A DNA stretch of 64,000 nucleotides, taken from Mycolicibacterium confluentis. Its GTDB lineage: Bacteria; Actinomycetota; Actinomycetes; Mycobacteriales; Mycobacteriaceae. The stretch lies in the NCBI RefSeq assembly GCF_010729895.1, contig NZ_AP022612.1, forward strand, positions 1,612,001 through 1,676,000. The letters run 5' to 3'. Both the position numbers and the translations under genes were made by a program. The stretch's first letter is position 1; each line of letters begins with the position of its first letter. The notes beneath the pieces are model-generated. The model made no database searches. It saw only the letters and a list, made by a program, of their open reading frames with translations, and was not told where the DNA came from. Shown here piece by piece: positions 1 to 8,374 of this stretch.

Positions 1-600
1 GCAGTGCACGCCGTGGTTCTCGCCGTCGGGGGTGATCAGCTGGGCGAACACCGCGGCCACCCGCGCGGTTTCGGCCGCCCCGCCGATGTAGTCCTTGCGC
101 GACGACGGGGTGGGGGAGTCGATGACGAACTCTTCGGTGGCCGGGTCGTAGGTCGCGGTGGTCTCGATGGACTGCACATCGCTGCCGTGCCCGGTCTCGG
201 TCATGGCGAAGCAGCCCAGCAGGTCGAGGTCGATGATGCGCCGGACGTACGCGCTGTGGTGGCGCTCGGTGCCCAGGTTCTCGATGGCGCCGCCGAACAG
301 GCCCCACTGCACGCCCGCCTTGACCATCAGCGACAGGTCGCTCATGGCCAGCATCTCGATCCGCGTGACGGCCGCTCCGACGTCACCGTTGCCGCCGTGG
401 TCCTTCTTGAATCCGTCCTCGGCGGCGCCGTGGGCGGCCATGATGCGAAGCTGTTCGCCGACCTTGGTGCGGGCGATCACGGTGTTCGGCGTGTAGTGGG
501 GGCGGAAGACTTCATTGCTCAACTCGGTGCGCACGGCGTTCTTGACGTCGCGCCAGCGCCCGTCGAGGGCGTTCCTCACATGCTCCGCAGTCGTGGTCAT
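1..600 (-). CDS. acyl-CoA oxidase/dehydrogenase family protein, N-terminal 200 residues
   Basis: This gene reads leftward out of the window, so only the N-terminal 200 residues are visible; the start is the ATG at 600-598 (MTTTAEHV). The visible part matches the acyl-CoA oxidase branch of the acyl-CoA dehydrogenase superfamily. It has an all-alpha N-terminal region followed by the flavin/substrate-site segment FAMTETGHGSDVQ, typical of acyl-CoA oxidases. The family oxidises acyl-CoA to 2-enoyl-CoA with FAD, and true oxidases pass electrons to oxygen. Whether this one is an oxidase or a dehydrogenase cannot be settled without the missing C-terminal domains. Nothing upstream on its strand looks operonic. 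Confidence 0.85.
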   Translation of the reverse strand, partial: MTTTAEHVRNALDGRWRDVKNAVRTELSNEVFRPHYTPNTVIARTKVGEQLRIMAAHGAAEDGFKKDHGGNGDVGAAVTRIEMLAMSDLSLMVKAGVQWGLFGGAIENLGTERHHSAYVRRIIDLDLLGCFAMTETGHGSDVQSIETTATYDPATEEFVIDSPTPSSRKDYIGGAAETARVAAVFAQLITPDGENHGVHC

Positions 601-776
601 TACCCGACGGTAGCCCTGAACCGCCCCCCGCAAACGTGACTCTGGCAACGTAGGTCAGCCTCACCCGCCTGCGGTCACAGAGATGGCGCTCAAAGGACAC
701 CCGTGTCCGAGCTCGAGCTGCCGCACGACTTCGATCACTCAGAGGTCAGCGGGTCGCCCGGCATTTCTTAGCGCCG

Positions 777-829
777 AGAAGAGGCTGGTTAACAGCCGAC
801 CTGGGACTTTGTGTACACCAGGCTCTTCT
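777..829. repeat. 53-bp palindromic repeat, copy 1
   Basis: First of three 53-bp repeats (others at 1765-1817 and 1848-1900). It begins AGAAGAG and ends CTCTTCT, so the ends form an imperfect inverted repeat of about 13 bp. The left half also contains the hairpin GGCTG-GTTAA-CAGCC. This copy lies 59 bp upstream of the DUF559-type gene, where it could act on that gene's promoter. The rest of 601-888 shows no gene. Confidence 0.8.
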
Positions 830-888
830 GAGCAGTTGTCCACAGCGGTGAATACCGCAATCCGGGGCTCGCCCGCACGATCTTCGGC

Positions 889-1779
889 ATGCAGAGACTG
901 GTCGTGGCATCGGAGGCCATCGCCTCGGGTCGACTGACGCGCCGCGAGCTCACCCGCGACTACAGCAGGGTGTACCGCAACGTCTACGTGCCCACCGGCA
1001 CCACATTGTCGGCTGCCGAGCGGGCGAAGGCCGCCTGGCTGTCCTCCGGCCGCGACGCCGTGATGTGCGGGTTGTCCGCGGCCGCACTGTTGGGCAGCAG
1101 GTGGATCCCCGACGACGCTCCCGCCGACGTGCTGGGTCGTCACCACCGCAGGGATGACGGCATCGTTGTCCACGCTGAACGCGTGCCGGCCGAGGAGTTG
1201 GTCTGGTGCCAGGGCGTCCGCTGCACCGACGTCGAGCGAACGGTGTTCGACCTGGGTCGTCGACTCCTTTTCCCAGAGAATCTGATTCGGGTCGATGCAC
1301 TGTTGAACGCGACGGGTGTGCCGGTCGAGGGGATCGCTGGAATCGCCGACAGGTATCGGGGCGCGCGCAACATCCGTCGCCTCGATGAAGTGCTGCGCCT
1401 TGCCGATGGCGGCGCCGAGTCACCCCAGGAGAGTCGGGTGCGGATCGTCCTGATCGAAGGTGGGCTCCCGCGCCCGGCCACGCAGATCAGGGTCGGCCGG
1501 AGGCGGGTCGACATGGGCTGGCCGGAGTGGAAGGTCGGCGTGGAATACGACGGCGCGCAGCACTGGACGGACATTGACCAGCATGGCGGCGACATCGCCA
1601 GGCTGGAGTACCTGCATCAGATGGACTGGGTGATCGTGCGAGTGGTCGCAGCGCACCTGCGAGACCCGCAGCTGATCATCGAGCGCGTGGTGGCGGCGTT
1701 GCGCGCGAAGGGTTGGCAGGGCTCGCTGGCGCCGGTGCAGATCGGGCCAGCCGTTCAGTCACCGAAAAGAGGCTGGTGA
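889..1779 (+). CDS. AbiEi-like / DUF559 (Vsr-fold) endonuclease-like protein
   Basis: A 296-residue protein with two parts. Residues 1-100 resemble the AbiEi-like winged-helix module (SGRLTRRELTRDYSRVYRNVY and following), common in solitary mycobacterial proteins. The C-terminal half looks like a DUF559/Vsr-type endonuclease fold, with RRVDMGWPEWKVGVEYDG around residues 205-222 holding the acidic positions expected of a PD-(D/E)xK-like site, then QHW. Nuclease activity is inferred from the family; I know of no demonstrated function for these proteins. The ATG at 889 has no clear ribosome site, so translation may be leaderless. The last codons and stop fall inside repeat copy 2, which supplies the C-terminal PKRGW. 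Confidence 0.75.
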   Translation: MQRLVVASEAIASGRLTRRELTRDYSRVYRNVYVPTGTTLSAAERAKAAWLSSGRDAVMCGLSAAALLGSRWIPDDAPADVLGRHHRRDDGIVVHAERVPAEELVWCQGVRCTDVERTVFDLGRRLLFPENLIRVDALLNATGVPVEGIAGIADRYRGARNIRRLDEVLRLADGGAESPQESRVRIVLIEGGLPRPATQIRVGRRRVDMGWPEWKVGVEYDGAQHWTDIDQHGGDIARLEYLHQMDWVIVRVVAAHLRDPQLIIERVVAALRAKGWQGSLAPVQIGPAVQSPKRGW

Positions 1780-1817
1780 ACAGCCCTCCTGGCACTTTGT
1801 GTGAGGCGGGCTCTTCT
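1765..1817. repeat. 53-bp palindromic repeat, copy 2
   Basis: Same 53-bp length and architecture as copies 1 and 3: AAAAGAG at the left end, CTCTTCT at the right, with the hairpin GGCTG-GTGAA-CAGCC inside. It overlaps the stop codon of the DUF559-type gene, so it could also serve as that gene's transcription end. Confidence 0.8.
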
Positions 1818-1847
1818 CGGAGAGGAGGGGACGTCGGCCCGTCGCCG

Positions 1848-1900
1848 AGAAGAGCCTAAAGAACAGCCGACCTGGGCTTTTATGTACGGCAGCCTCTTCT
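1848..1900. repeat. 53-bp palindromic repeat, copy 3
   Basis: Third copy, AGAAGAG to CTCTTCT, 30 bp after copy 2 and 29 bp from the end of the convergent MarR gene. It is the most diverged in the left-half hairpin (GCCTAAAGAACAGCC) but keeps the exact 53-bp length. Confidence 0.75.
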
Positions 1901-1929
1901 GGGCGCCGAGGGGATAGGGCGAGGGATTC

Positions 1930-2358
1930 CTAGCTGGTGGTGTCGAGCAGGCGGCGCAGCACCTCGACGGATGCCGCCAGCACCTCGCGGTCGGCGGCGT
2001 CCAATTCCTCGAGCATGGGATTGACGACCGCGGCCCGGTCAGCGCGTACTCGCTGCAGCGTGGCCCTGCCATCGTCGGTGATCCGGATCAACACCGCCCT
2101 GGCATCGGACGGATCGGGGGTGCGAGTCACCAGGCCGGCGTCTTCGAGTCGGCGCACCTGGGTGGTCATCGTCGGCTGTGCGCAGTTGTCCAATGCGGCC
2201 AGGTCCGAGATGCGGGCCTCGCCACGGTCTTCGACCATCGACAGCAGCCGGGCCTGAGCCCATGGCAGCGGAAGTCGAGTGCGCTGCGTCGCCATGCGGT
2301 TGAATCGAGCGACAACGGCGAGCAGGTCCACCCCGAGTTCGGTCGTGGTTGAAGGCAT
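1930..2358 (-). CDS. MarR-family transcriptional regulator (Rv2327-like)
   Basis: A 142-residue winged-helix regulator starting MPSTTTELGVDLL, the usual MarR size. The DNA-binding region is residues 40-100: ISDLAALDNCAQPTMTTQVRRLEDAGLVTR, then the wing DPSDARAVLIRITDDGR. It is divergent from the ECF transporter genes, the arrangement I recall for Rv2327 and Rv2326c/Rv2325c in M. tuberculosis. A perfect 7-bp inverted repeat lies 12 bp upstream of its start, in the 81-bp shared spacer, so it probably represses itself and the transporter. The ligand is unknown. Confidence 0.88.
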   Translation of the reverse strand: MPSTTTELGVDLLAVVARFNRMATQRTRLPLPWAQARLLSMVEDRGEARISDLAALDNCAQPTMTTQVRRLEDAGLVTRTPDPSDARAVLIRITDDGRATLQRVRADRAAVVNPMLEELDAADREVLAASVEVLRRLLDTTS

Positions 2359-2369
2359 AAGTGCGATAT

Positions 2370-2388
2370 TACATAGATTGGCTATGTA
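2370..2388. promoter_or_regulatory. probable MarR operator
   Basis: TACATAG-ATTGG-CTATGTA, a perfect 7-bp inverted repeat with a 5-bp spacer in the only AT-rich part of the spacer between the MarR gene and the ECF transporter gene. Position and symmetry fit a MarR dimer site covering the MarR promoter. Confidence 0.65.
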
Positions 2389-2439
2389 GATCAAGCAAGG
2401 GCGCGTCGCCCCCGTCGACCGCCCTGGCAGAATCGTGAA

Positions 2440-4527
2440 ATGACTGCGACCCGGCCCAACGCCCCAGACACGCGGGCCCGGTCGCTGCGTCCCGCCGAAA
2501 TCGCCCAGGCCGCCGTCATGGCCGCCCTCACCGCTGCGTGCGCCGTGATCGCCGTCGTCGTGCCGTTCGCGCAGGGCGCTTCGCTGCTCGGCATGGTGCC
2601 GATGGGTCTGCTCGCGTATCGCTACCGGCTGCGGGTCCTGATCGCGGCCGCGTTCGCCGGCGCCATCATCGCGTTCCTCGTCGCCGGACTCGGCGGCTTC
2701 ATGACGGTGCTCAACAGCGCCTACATCGGCGGCCTGACGGGCGTGGTCAAACGCCGAGGCCGAGGCGCCCCGACCGTGCTGGTGTCCTCGGTCATCGCCG
2801 GACTGCTCTTCGGTGTGTTCGCGGTCGGCGCACTGACCATGCTGACGCGCCTGCGCTCGCTGCTGTTCGACACCATCGAGGCCAACGCGAAGGGCACCGC
2901 GCGGTTCCTCGAGGGCACCGCCGATTTCATCGCCAAAGCCGACTGGTGGCCCCTGCAGCGAGTCGCGGACGTGGTGAGGTGGCCCGCCGAACCCCTGCGT
3001 GACCTCGTCGCCGGCGCGCTGACCTACTGGCCGCTGCTCATCATGGGTTACTCGGTGATGATCATCCTGGTCGTCTCGATGATCGGCTATTGGGTGCTGT
3101 CGCGCGTGCTGGAGCGCCTGCGCGGCATCCCCGACGTGCACAAACTCGACACCCCACCCGATGGCGGCGCGGGCCCGCTGCCGGTGGCGTTGCGCGACGT
3201 GTCGTTCCGCTATCCCAAGGCCGAGCACGACGCCCTGGCGCCGCTGACTCTCGACATCAACGTCGGCGAGCACGTCGCGGTCACGGGCGCCAACGGCTCG
3301 GGCAAGACCACGCTGATGCTCGTCCTCGCCGGCCGCGAACCGACGGGCGGCACCGTCACCCGACCCGGCGCGGTGGCCCTCGGCGAGGCCGGCGGCACCT
3401 CGGTGGTGCTGCAGCACCCCGAAAGTCAGGTGCTCGGAACTCGCGTCGCCGACGACGTCGTGTGGGGCCTTCCGCCGGGCCGGCACGTCGACGTCGACGC
3501 GCTGCTGACCGAGGTGGGCCTGGCCGGTATGGGCGACCGCGACACCGGCGGCCTGTCCGGCGGTGAACTGCAGCGCCTGGCCGTCGCGGGTGCGCTGGCC
3601 CGCGACCCCGCGCTGTTGATCGCCGACGAGGTCACGTCGATGGTCGACCAGGCCGGTCGCGACGCCCTGCTGGATCTGCTCTCGGGGCTGCCCAAGCGGC
3701 ACCCGATGAGCGTCGTGCAGATCACCCACTACGCCGGCGAAGCCGAGGCGGCCGACCGCGTCGTCAGCCTCTCGGAATCTCTGGACAACACCGCGATGGT
3801 CGACGTCGCCGCCGTCCCGACGCCCGCGGGCTCGGTCGCGCACAGCGGCTCCGGCGCCCCGATCATCGAAGTCGTCGGCGTCGGCCACGAGTACAGCTCC
3901 GGCACACCGTGGGCCAAGTCCGCGCTGCGCGACGTCAGCTTCACGGTGCACGAGGGCGACGGCCTGCTGATCCACGGCGGCAACGGGTCGGGCAAGTCGA
4001 CGCTGGCCTGGATCATGGCCGGACTCATCGCCCCGTCTGAAGGACGCTGCCTGATCGCCGGAAAGCCTGCCGCCGAGCAGCGCGGTGAGGTGGCGGTCGC
4101 CTTCCAGGCCGCCCGCCTGCAACTGCTGCGCCCCCGCGTGGACCTGGAAGTCGCATCGGCGGCGGGCTTTTCACCCAACGACTCGGCTCGCGTCACGGCC
4201 GCCCTCGCTGCGGTCGGCCTCGACGCGGCCATCGCACGCCGGCGCATCGACCAGTTGTCCGGCGGACAGATGCGCCGAGTGGTGCTCGCCGGACTGCTGG
4301 CGCGCAAACCGCGCGTGCTGATCCTCGACGAACCCCTGGCCGGCGTCGATGCCGCCAACCAGCGCCACCTGCTGCGGCTTCTCGAGGACCTGCGCCGTGA
4401 GACCGGGTTGACGGTCGTGGTGATCTCGCACGACTTCGTCGGGTTGGAGGGGTTGTGCCCACGGATCCTGCATCTGCGTGACGGTGCGGTGGAGCCCTCG
4501 CCCACCCCGGTGAAGGGGATGAGCTGA
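2440..4527 (+). CDS. ECF-type transporter: membrane domain fused to two ABC ATPases (Rv2326c-like)
   Basis: A 695-residue protein combining parts of an energy-coupling-factor importer that are usually separate. Residues 20-235 are hydrophobic with several membrane spans and resemble an S-component-like membrane domain. Two ABC ATPase domains follow. The first has Walker [10 protein letters not shown] (about residue 283), signature LSGGELQRL and Walker B LLIADE. The second has GGNGSGKST (about residue 513), LSGGQMRR and VLILDEP. M. tuberculosis Rv2326c has the same design and length (about 697 residues, from memory). It overlaps the EcfT-like gene by one base (TGATG), so the two should be co-translated. 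Substrate unknown; a vitamin or metal is typical of the class. Confidence 0.88.
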   Translation: MTATRPNAPDTRARSLRPAEIAQAAVMAALTAACAVIAVVVPFAQGASLLGMVPMGLLAYRYRLRVLIAAAFAGAIIAFLVAGLGGFMTVLNSAYIGGLTGVVKRRGRGAPTVLVSSVIAGLLFGVFAVGALTMLTRLRSLLFDTIEANAKGTARFLEGTADFIAKADWWPLQRVADVVRWPAEPLRDLVAGALTYWPLLIMGYSVMIILVVSMIGYWVLSRVLERLRGIPDVHKLDTPPDGGAGPLPVALRDVSFRYPKAEHDALAPLTLDINVGEHVAVTGANGSGKTTLMLVLAGREPTGGTVTRPGAVALGEAGGTSVVLQHPESQVLGTRVADDVVWGLPPGRHVDVDALLTEVGLAGMGDRDTGGLSGGELQRLAVAGALARDPALLIADEVTSMVDQAGRDALLDLLSGLPKRHPMSVVQITHYAGEAEAADRVVSLSESLDNTAMVDVAAVPTPAGSVAHSGSGAPIIEVVGVGHEYSSGTPWAKSALRDVSFTVHEGDGLLIHGGNGSGKSTLAWIMAGLIAPSEGRCLIAGKPAAEQRGEVAVAFQAARLQLLRPRVDLEVASAAGFSPNDSARVTAALAAVGLDAAIARRRIDQLSGGQMRRVVLAGLLARKPRVLILDEPLAGVDAANQRHLLRLLEDLRRETGLTVVVISHDFVGLEGLCPRILHLRDGAVEPSPTPVKGMS

Positions 4528-5366
4528 TGACCGCGCCCACCAAACGGCAGCGTCGCCCGGTGGTGCTGATGCGCCCGGTACCCGGGCCGTCGCCCGTCCA
4601 TGACCTGTGGGCGGGAACGAAGCTGATTGCGGTGTTCGTGTTCTCGGCGCTGCTCACGTTCTACCCCGGCTGGATTCCGATCCTCGCCCTCGGCGTGCTG
4701 GTGTTGGTGGTCGCACGCCTGGCCCGCGTCACGCGCGGCACGCTGCCGACCATTCCGGTGTGGCTTTGGGCAATCATCGCCTTCGGCGCGTTCACCGCGG
4801 CTCTCGGCGGCGGCGGACCCGAAGTGACCTTGGGCTCAGTGGAATTCGGCCTAGGTGGGCTGCTGAACTTCACCCGGATCAACCTCCTGGCCGTGGTGCT
4901 GCTCGGGCTGTGCATGCTGGTGTCGTGGACCACGAACGTCGCCGATGTCGCGCCCGCGATCGCCACATTGGGCAGGCCGCTCAAGGTGTTCCGCATCCCG
5001 ATCGACGACTGGGCGGTGGCCACAGCGTTGGTGCTGCGCTCGTTCCCCATGCTGATCGACGAGTTCCGGGTGCTCTACGCGGCGCGCAGGCTGCGGCCGA
5101 GGCCGCACCTGAGCACCCGTCGGATGCGGTTCCGGCGGTGGGGATTCGATCTGGTGGATCTTCTGGCGGCAGCGATGACCACCGCGCTGCGCCGCGGCGA
5201 CGAGATGGGCGACGCGATCACCGCGCGCGGCGGCACCGGGCAGATCTCGGCGGCGCCGTCACGGCCGAAGCTGCGTGACTGGGTGGCGCTGGCCGTGGTG
5301 TTCGGCGTGTGTGCGGCCTGTGTGCTCTCCGAACTGTTCCTGCTGCCGACCGTTCCGACGCGCTGA
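4527..5366 (+). CDS. EcfT/CbiQ-like transmembrane coupling protein (Rv2325c-like)
   Basis: A 279-residue integral membrane protein of the CbiQ/EcfT family, which couples the two ATPases of ECF importers to the substrate-binding subunit. At least five hydrophobic spans are visible. The cytoplasmic part has the two Ala-Arg-Gly-type coupling-helix motifs, seen as AARRLRPRP and [15 protein letters not shown]. Its start overlaps the stop of the fused ATPase gene. With that protein it would form a complete two-polypeptide ECF transporter. It ends one base before the convergent uspC stop. Confidence 0.88.
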   Translation: MTAPTKRQRRPVVLMRPVPGPSPVHDLWAGTKLIAVFVFSALLTFYPGWIPILALGVLVLVVARLARVTRGTLPTIPVWLWAIIAFGAFTAALGGGGPEVTLGSVEFGLGGLLNFTRINLLAVVLLGLCMLVSWTTNVADVAPAIATLGRPLKVFRIPIDDWAVATALVLRSFPMLIDEFRVLYAARRLRPRPHLSTRRMRFRRWGFDLVDLLAAAMTTALRRGDEMGDAITARGGTGQISAAPSRPKLRDWVALAVVFGVCAACVLSELFLLPTVPTR

Positions 5367-5367
5367 C

Positions 5368-6678
5368 TCAGCGCTGCGCCGCGGTGTTGGCGGCGTGCTC
5401 GGCCTCGGCCAGCGCGCGTTCGACGGGTAGGCGCCCGAGGAACATCTCGTCGAAGAACGGCTTGATCGCCTGGAAGCCCGCGGCGAACCCGGCGCCCCCG
5501 GGCGCCTCGATGCGGGGGCCGTCGAGCACGTCGAAGAACGGTCGGACGTCGACACCCCGTCGCGTCCAGTAGTCGCGGTACACCCTCTGCGCCGCGAGCA
5601 CCGCGGGAATGGCCGACCCGGACCGGCCGACGTGGGCATTGCCTGCCTCGCTGCCGAGCCAGTCCAAGACGCGGCGGGTGGCCTCCGGATGTCGGGTCGC
5701 CGAACTGCCCGCCGCCACGATCCCGTTGGTCACGCTGACCCGGCCGGCCGGGCCCGCAGGCAGCAGTGCGACGCCCCACGTGAAGCTCGCCTGCGCGATG
5801 TTGGCCAGGTTGTAGGTGCCCGACTGGAACAGCGCCATGCGCCCGGCCAGGAACTGGTTGCGGGAGAAGTCGCCATTGTCGTTGGTGGCCGCGGCGGGCG
5901 GCGCCACATGATCGGTGTTGATCAGCGTGACCAGGTAGTCGAATGCGCGGGCGGCCTGCGGATTGTTGAACGTGAACCGGTCGGCGTCGGAGAAGGTGCC
6001 GCCCGCCGACCCGATGAAGTTGAGGTAGATGCCCTGCAGGTCGTTGGCCGCGTTGTAACCCCATTGCCGTACCCGGGTGGGGTCGAATCCCGGGGTGGAT
6101 GCGGTGCGGCCCGCGGCGTCGACCGTGAGGCGGGCCGCCAGTGGGCGCAGGGAGTCGTCGGGGCCGCCCCAGCGCAGTGTGTCGAGGACGCCCGCGTCCA
6201 CGCCCGCGGCCGTCAGCAGGTCGGCGTTGTAGTACAGCGCGATGCCGGCGTCGGTGAGTTGCGGGACGCCCCAGAGTGTTCCGTTGCGGGTGAACTGCTC
6301 GACAACCGAGGGCTCCCACGCCGACGACGGCGTGATGGGCATGAGTCGGCCGCTGTCGGCGTATTCGGCGAAGTAGCTGTTGCTGATCCAGAAGATGTCG
6401 TCAGCGCTGCCACCGGCCACGTCGGTGCGCAGCGTGTCGAAGTAGCTGGCGTAGGCGACGGTGTTGATGCGGACGTCGACGTCGGGGTTGGCCGCGGTGA
6501 ACGCGTCGAACGACTCCCGATACGCCGCAGCCACCTGTTGGTCCCACAACCGGACGGTGACGACGGTGCGCCCGGACGGGTCGGTGTCACGGCCCAACAG
6601 CACCGCGGAGACCACCAGGATGACCGCAAGAGCCAGCACCCCGAGGGCGAACAGCGTCGAGAACCGCGGCCGCGTCAT
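5368..6678 (-). CDS. uspC: UspC, sugar-binding protein of the UspABC importer
   Basis: A 436-residue family-1 extracellular solute-binding protein; M. tuberculosis UspC (Rv2318) is about 440 residues. The start MTRPRFST overlaps the uspB stop by 4 bp. UspC is reported to bind amino sugars and to feed the UspA/UspB permease pair. The N-terminal hydrophobic stretch (residues 8-28, LGVLALAVILVVSAVLLGRD) has no cysteine, so I see no lipobox; the protein looks membrane-anchored rather than lipidated. The binding-protein fold follows from VTVRLWDQQVAAAYRESFDAF. No ATPase gene is present in the operon, so one must be shared from elsewhere, as for other mycobacterial CUT1 systems. Confidence 0.88.
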   Translation of the reverse strand: MTRPRFSTLFALGVLALAVILVVSAVLLGRDTDPSGRTVVTVRLWDQQVAAAYRESFDAFTAANPDVDVRINTVAYASYFDTLRTDVAGGSADDIFWISNSYFAEYADSGRLMPITPSSAWEPSVVEQFTRNGTLWGVPQLTDAGIALYYNADLLTAAGVDAGVLDTLRWGGPDDSLRPLAARLTVDAAGRTASTPGFDPTRVRQWGYNAANDLQGIYLNFIGSAGGTFSDADRFTFNNPQAARAFDYLVTLINTDHVAPPAAATNDNGDFSRNQFLAGRMALFQSGTYNLANIAQASFTWGVALLPAGPAGRVSVTNGIVAAGSSATRHPEATRRVLDWLGSEAGNAHVGRSGSAIPAVLAAQRVYRDYWTRRGVDVRPFFDVLDGPRIEAPGGAGFAAGFQAIKPFFDEMFLGRLPVERALAEAEHAANTAAQR

Positions 6679-7487
6679 TTCAGCCCCGTCACCACGATCG
6701 AGCGCACGATGTGGCGTTGGAACACCAGGAACAGCACGATCAGCGGGACGATCGCGACCGTGGTCGCGGCCATCACCAGCGTCCACTGCGCGTTGTACTG
6801 CGACTGCAGGCCCGCCGTGGCCACCGTCAGCACCCGCCACTGCGACCCACTCGTGATCACCAACGGCCACATGAACGAATTCCATTGGCTGACCACGGTG
6901 ATCAACGCGAGGGTCACCAGGATGGGCCGACTGGCCGGCAGCACGACGTGCACCAGCACGTCGAGGGTGTTGGCGCCGTCGATGCGCGCGGCCCGTTCCA
7001 GATCACGCGGGATGGACCGAAAGTGCTCCCGCAGCAGGAAGATTGCATACGGCGACCCGAAGACGAACGGCAACACCAGTGCCCAGAAGGTGTTTCGCAT
7101 CCCCACCTGGGCCATCATCAGATACAGCGGCACCACGGTCACCGTCGCGGGCACCATCAGGGTCGCGACGTACACCCAGAAGAGCCCATCCCGGCCCGGA
7201 AACTCCAGGCGCGCGAACGCATAGGCGGCCAGCACCGAGAAGGTCAGTTGGCCCACCAGAATGACGGCGGTCATCAGCGCGGTGACCAGCAGTGCGCGGC
7301 CGAACCCGAATTCGGTCAGGCCCGTGTAGTTGGCCAGCGTCGGCGGATCCGGCAGCGACAGGGGAGATCCGGTGGCGAACTGCTCGGCTGAGGTGACCGA
7401 CGTCAGCAGCGCGAGCCCGAACGGCGCCAGCGTGATCACCGCGCCGACGGCCAGGCCCAGGTAGATCAGCGCGTTACGTGAGTTCAT
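6675..7487 (-). CDS. uspB: UspB, permease subunit of the UspABC sugar importer
   Basis: A 270-residue MalG-type inner-membrane permease with six likely spans, the family's usual size. The ATPase-docking EAA loop is visible as LERAARIDGANTLDVLVHVVLP around residues 180-200. It overlaps uspA by 14 bp and uspC by 4 bp, so the three are translated together. With UspA it forms the membrane channel that imports the ligand delivered by UspC. Confidence 0.9.
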   Translation of the reverse strand: MNSRNALIYLGLAVGAVITLAPFGLALLTSVTSAEQFATGSPLSLPDPPTLANYTGLTEFGFGRALLVTALMTAVILVGQLTFSVLAAYAFARLEFPGRDGLFWVYVATLMVPATVTVVPLYLMMAQVGMRNTFWALVLPFVFGSPYAIFLLREHFRSIPRDLERAARIDGANTLDVLVHVVLPASRPILVTLALITVVSQWNSFMWPLVITSGSQWRVLTVATAGLQSQYNAQWTLVMAATTVAIVPLIVLFLVFQRHIVRSIVVTGLK

Positions 7488-8343
7488 AGCTGATCCGTCG
7501 GCGGAAGTAGAGGTGCTGGACGATGGTCACCCCGACCAGGATCACGAACAGCACGATGGCCATGACGGCCGCGCGCCCGATGGCCGCGGCGCCGAACGCC
7601 TCGGCGTAGATGCGATGGGCCACCAGATCGGTGCGGTTCTGCGGGCCGCCGCCGGTCAGGGCGTACACGGTGTCGAACACCTGCGCCGCGCTGATCACGC
7701 CCGTCACGGCGACGAAGAACAGCGTCGGGCGCAGCATCGGCACGGTGATCCGCGTGAATCGCTGCCACGCCGACGCGCCGTCGACCAGTGCCGCGGCCTG
7801 GATCTGCGGCGGGATGGCCAGGATGCCCGCCACGAAGAACAGCGTGGTGTAGCCGACGTTGGACCACACGGTCACGGCCGACACCATGGGCAGGGCCAGG
7901 CCCGGGTCGGTGAGCCAGTCGATCTGATGACCGAGCACCGTGCTGACCGCGCCGTCGGTCGGCGCCAGGATCCACCGCCACAGCACCGCGATCGCCAGGG
8001 GTGCGCACACCCACGGCAGCACGTAGATCGTGCGGAACACGCCGCTGCCGGGAAGTTCGCGTGCCAGCAGAACGGCCGCCGCCAAGCCCAGAATGATCTG
8101 TGCGGGCACCACCAGCACGATGAACACACACGTCACCAGCAGCGACCCGCCGAAATTCGGATCCGTGAGCACCGCGTGCCAATTGTCCAGCCCCACATAG
8201 CGGATGGGGCCCAGCAGATCCCAGCGGTGCAGGCTCAGCCACACCACGACCAGCATCGGCAGCAGCAGGAACGCCGCGACGCCGAACAGGCTCGGCGCCA
8301 ACAGCGCATACGCCAGCGCGGCTGTCTGTCTGCGCCTGGGCAT
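7474..8343 (-). CDS. uspA: UspA, permease subunit of the UspABC sugar importer
   Basis: First gene of the uspABC operon, a 289-residue MalF-type permease (the M. tuberculosis protein is about 290). I start it at MPRRRQTAALAYALLAPSLF (ATG at 8343) because this gives the family length; an upstream in-frame start would add 19 poorly fitting residues. The EAA-loop region reads ALVDGASAWQRFTRITVPML. It is divergent from the PucR regulator with a 31-bp spacer, so the two promoters must overlap the opposite genes. Confidence 0.9.
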   Translation of the reverse strand: MPRRRQTAALAYALLAPSLFGVAAFLLLPMLVVVWLSLHRWDLLGPIRYVGLDNWHAVLTDPNFGGSLLVTCVFIVLVVPAQIILGLAAAVLLARELPGSGVFRTIYVLPWVCAPLAIAVLWRWILAPTDGAVSTVLGHQIDWLTDPGLALPMVSAVTVWSNVGYTTLFFVAGILAIPPQIQAAALVDGASAWQRFTRITVPMLRPTLFFVAVTGVISAAQVFDTVYALTGGGPQNRTDLVAHRIYAEAFGAAAIGRAAVMAIVLFVILVGVTIVQHLYFRRRISYELT

Positions 8344-8374
8344 CGGTCCATTAAACCGCCGATAAGCTCGGATC

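Noticed and set aside
1930..4122. A 730-codon open frame on the minus strand across the ECF gene
   Set aside because: Only its last 142 codons (the MarR protein) look like protein. The rest is antisense to a clear ABC ATPase and is Gly/Arg/His-rich frame shadow of GC-rich DNA.
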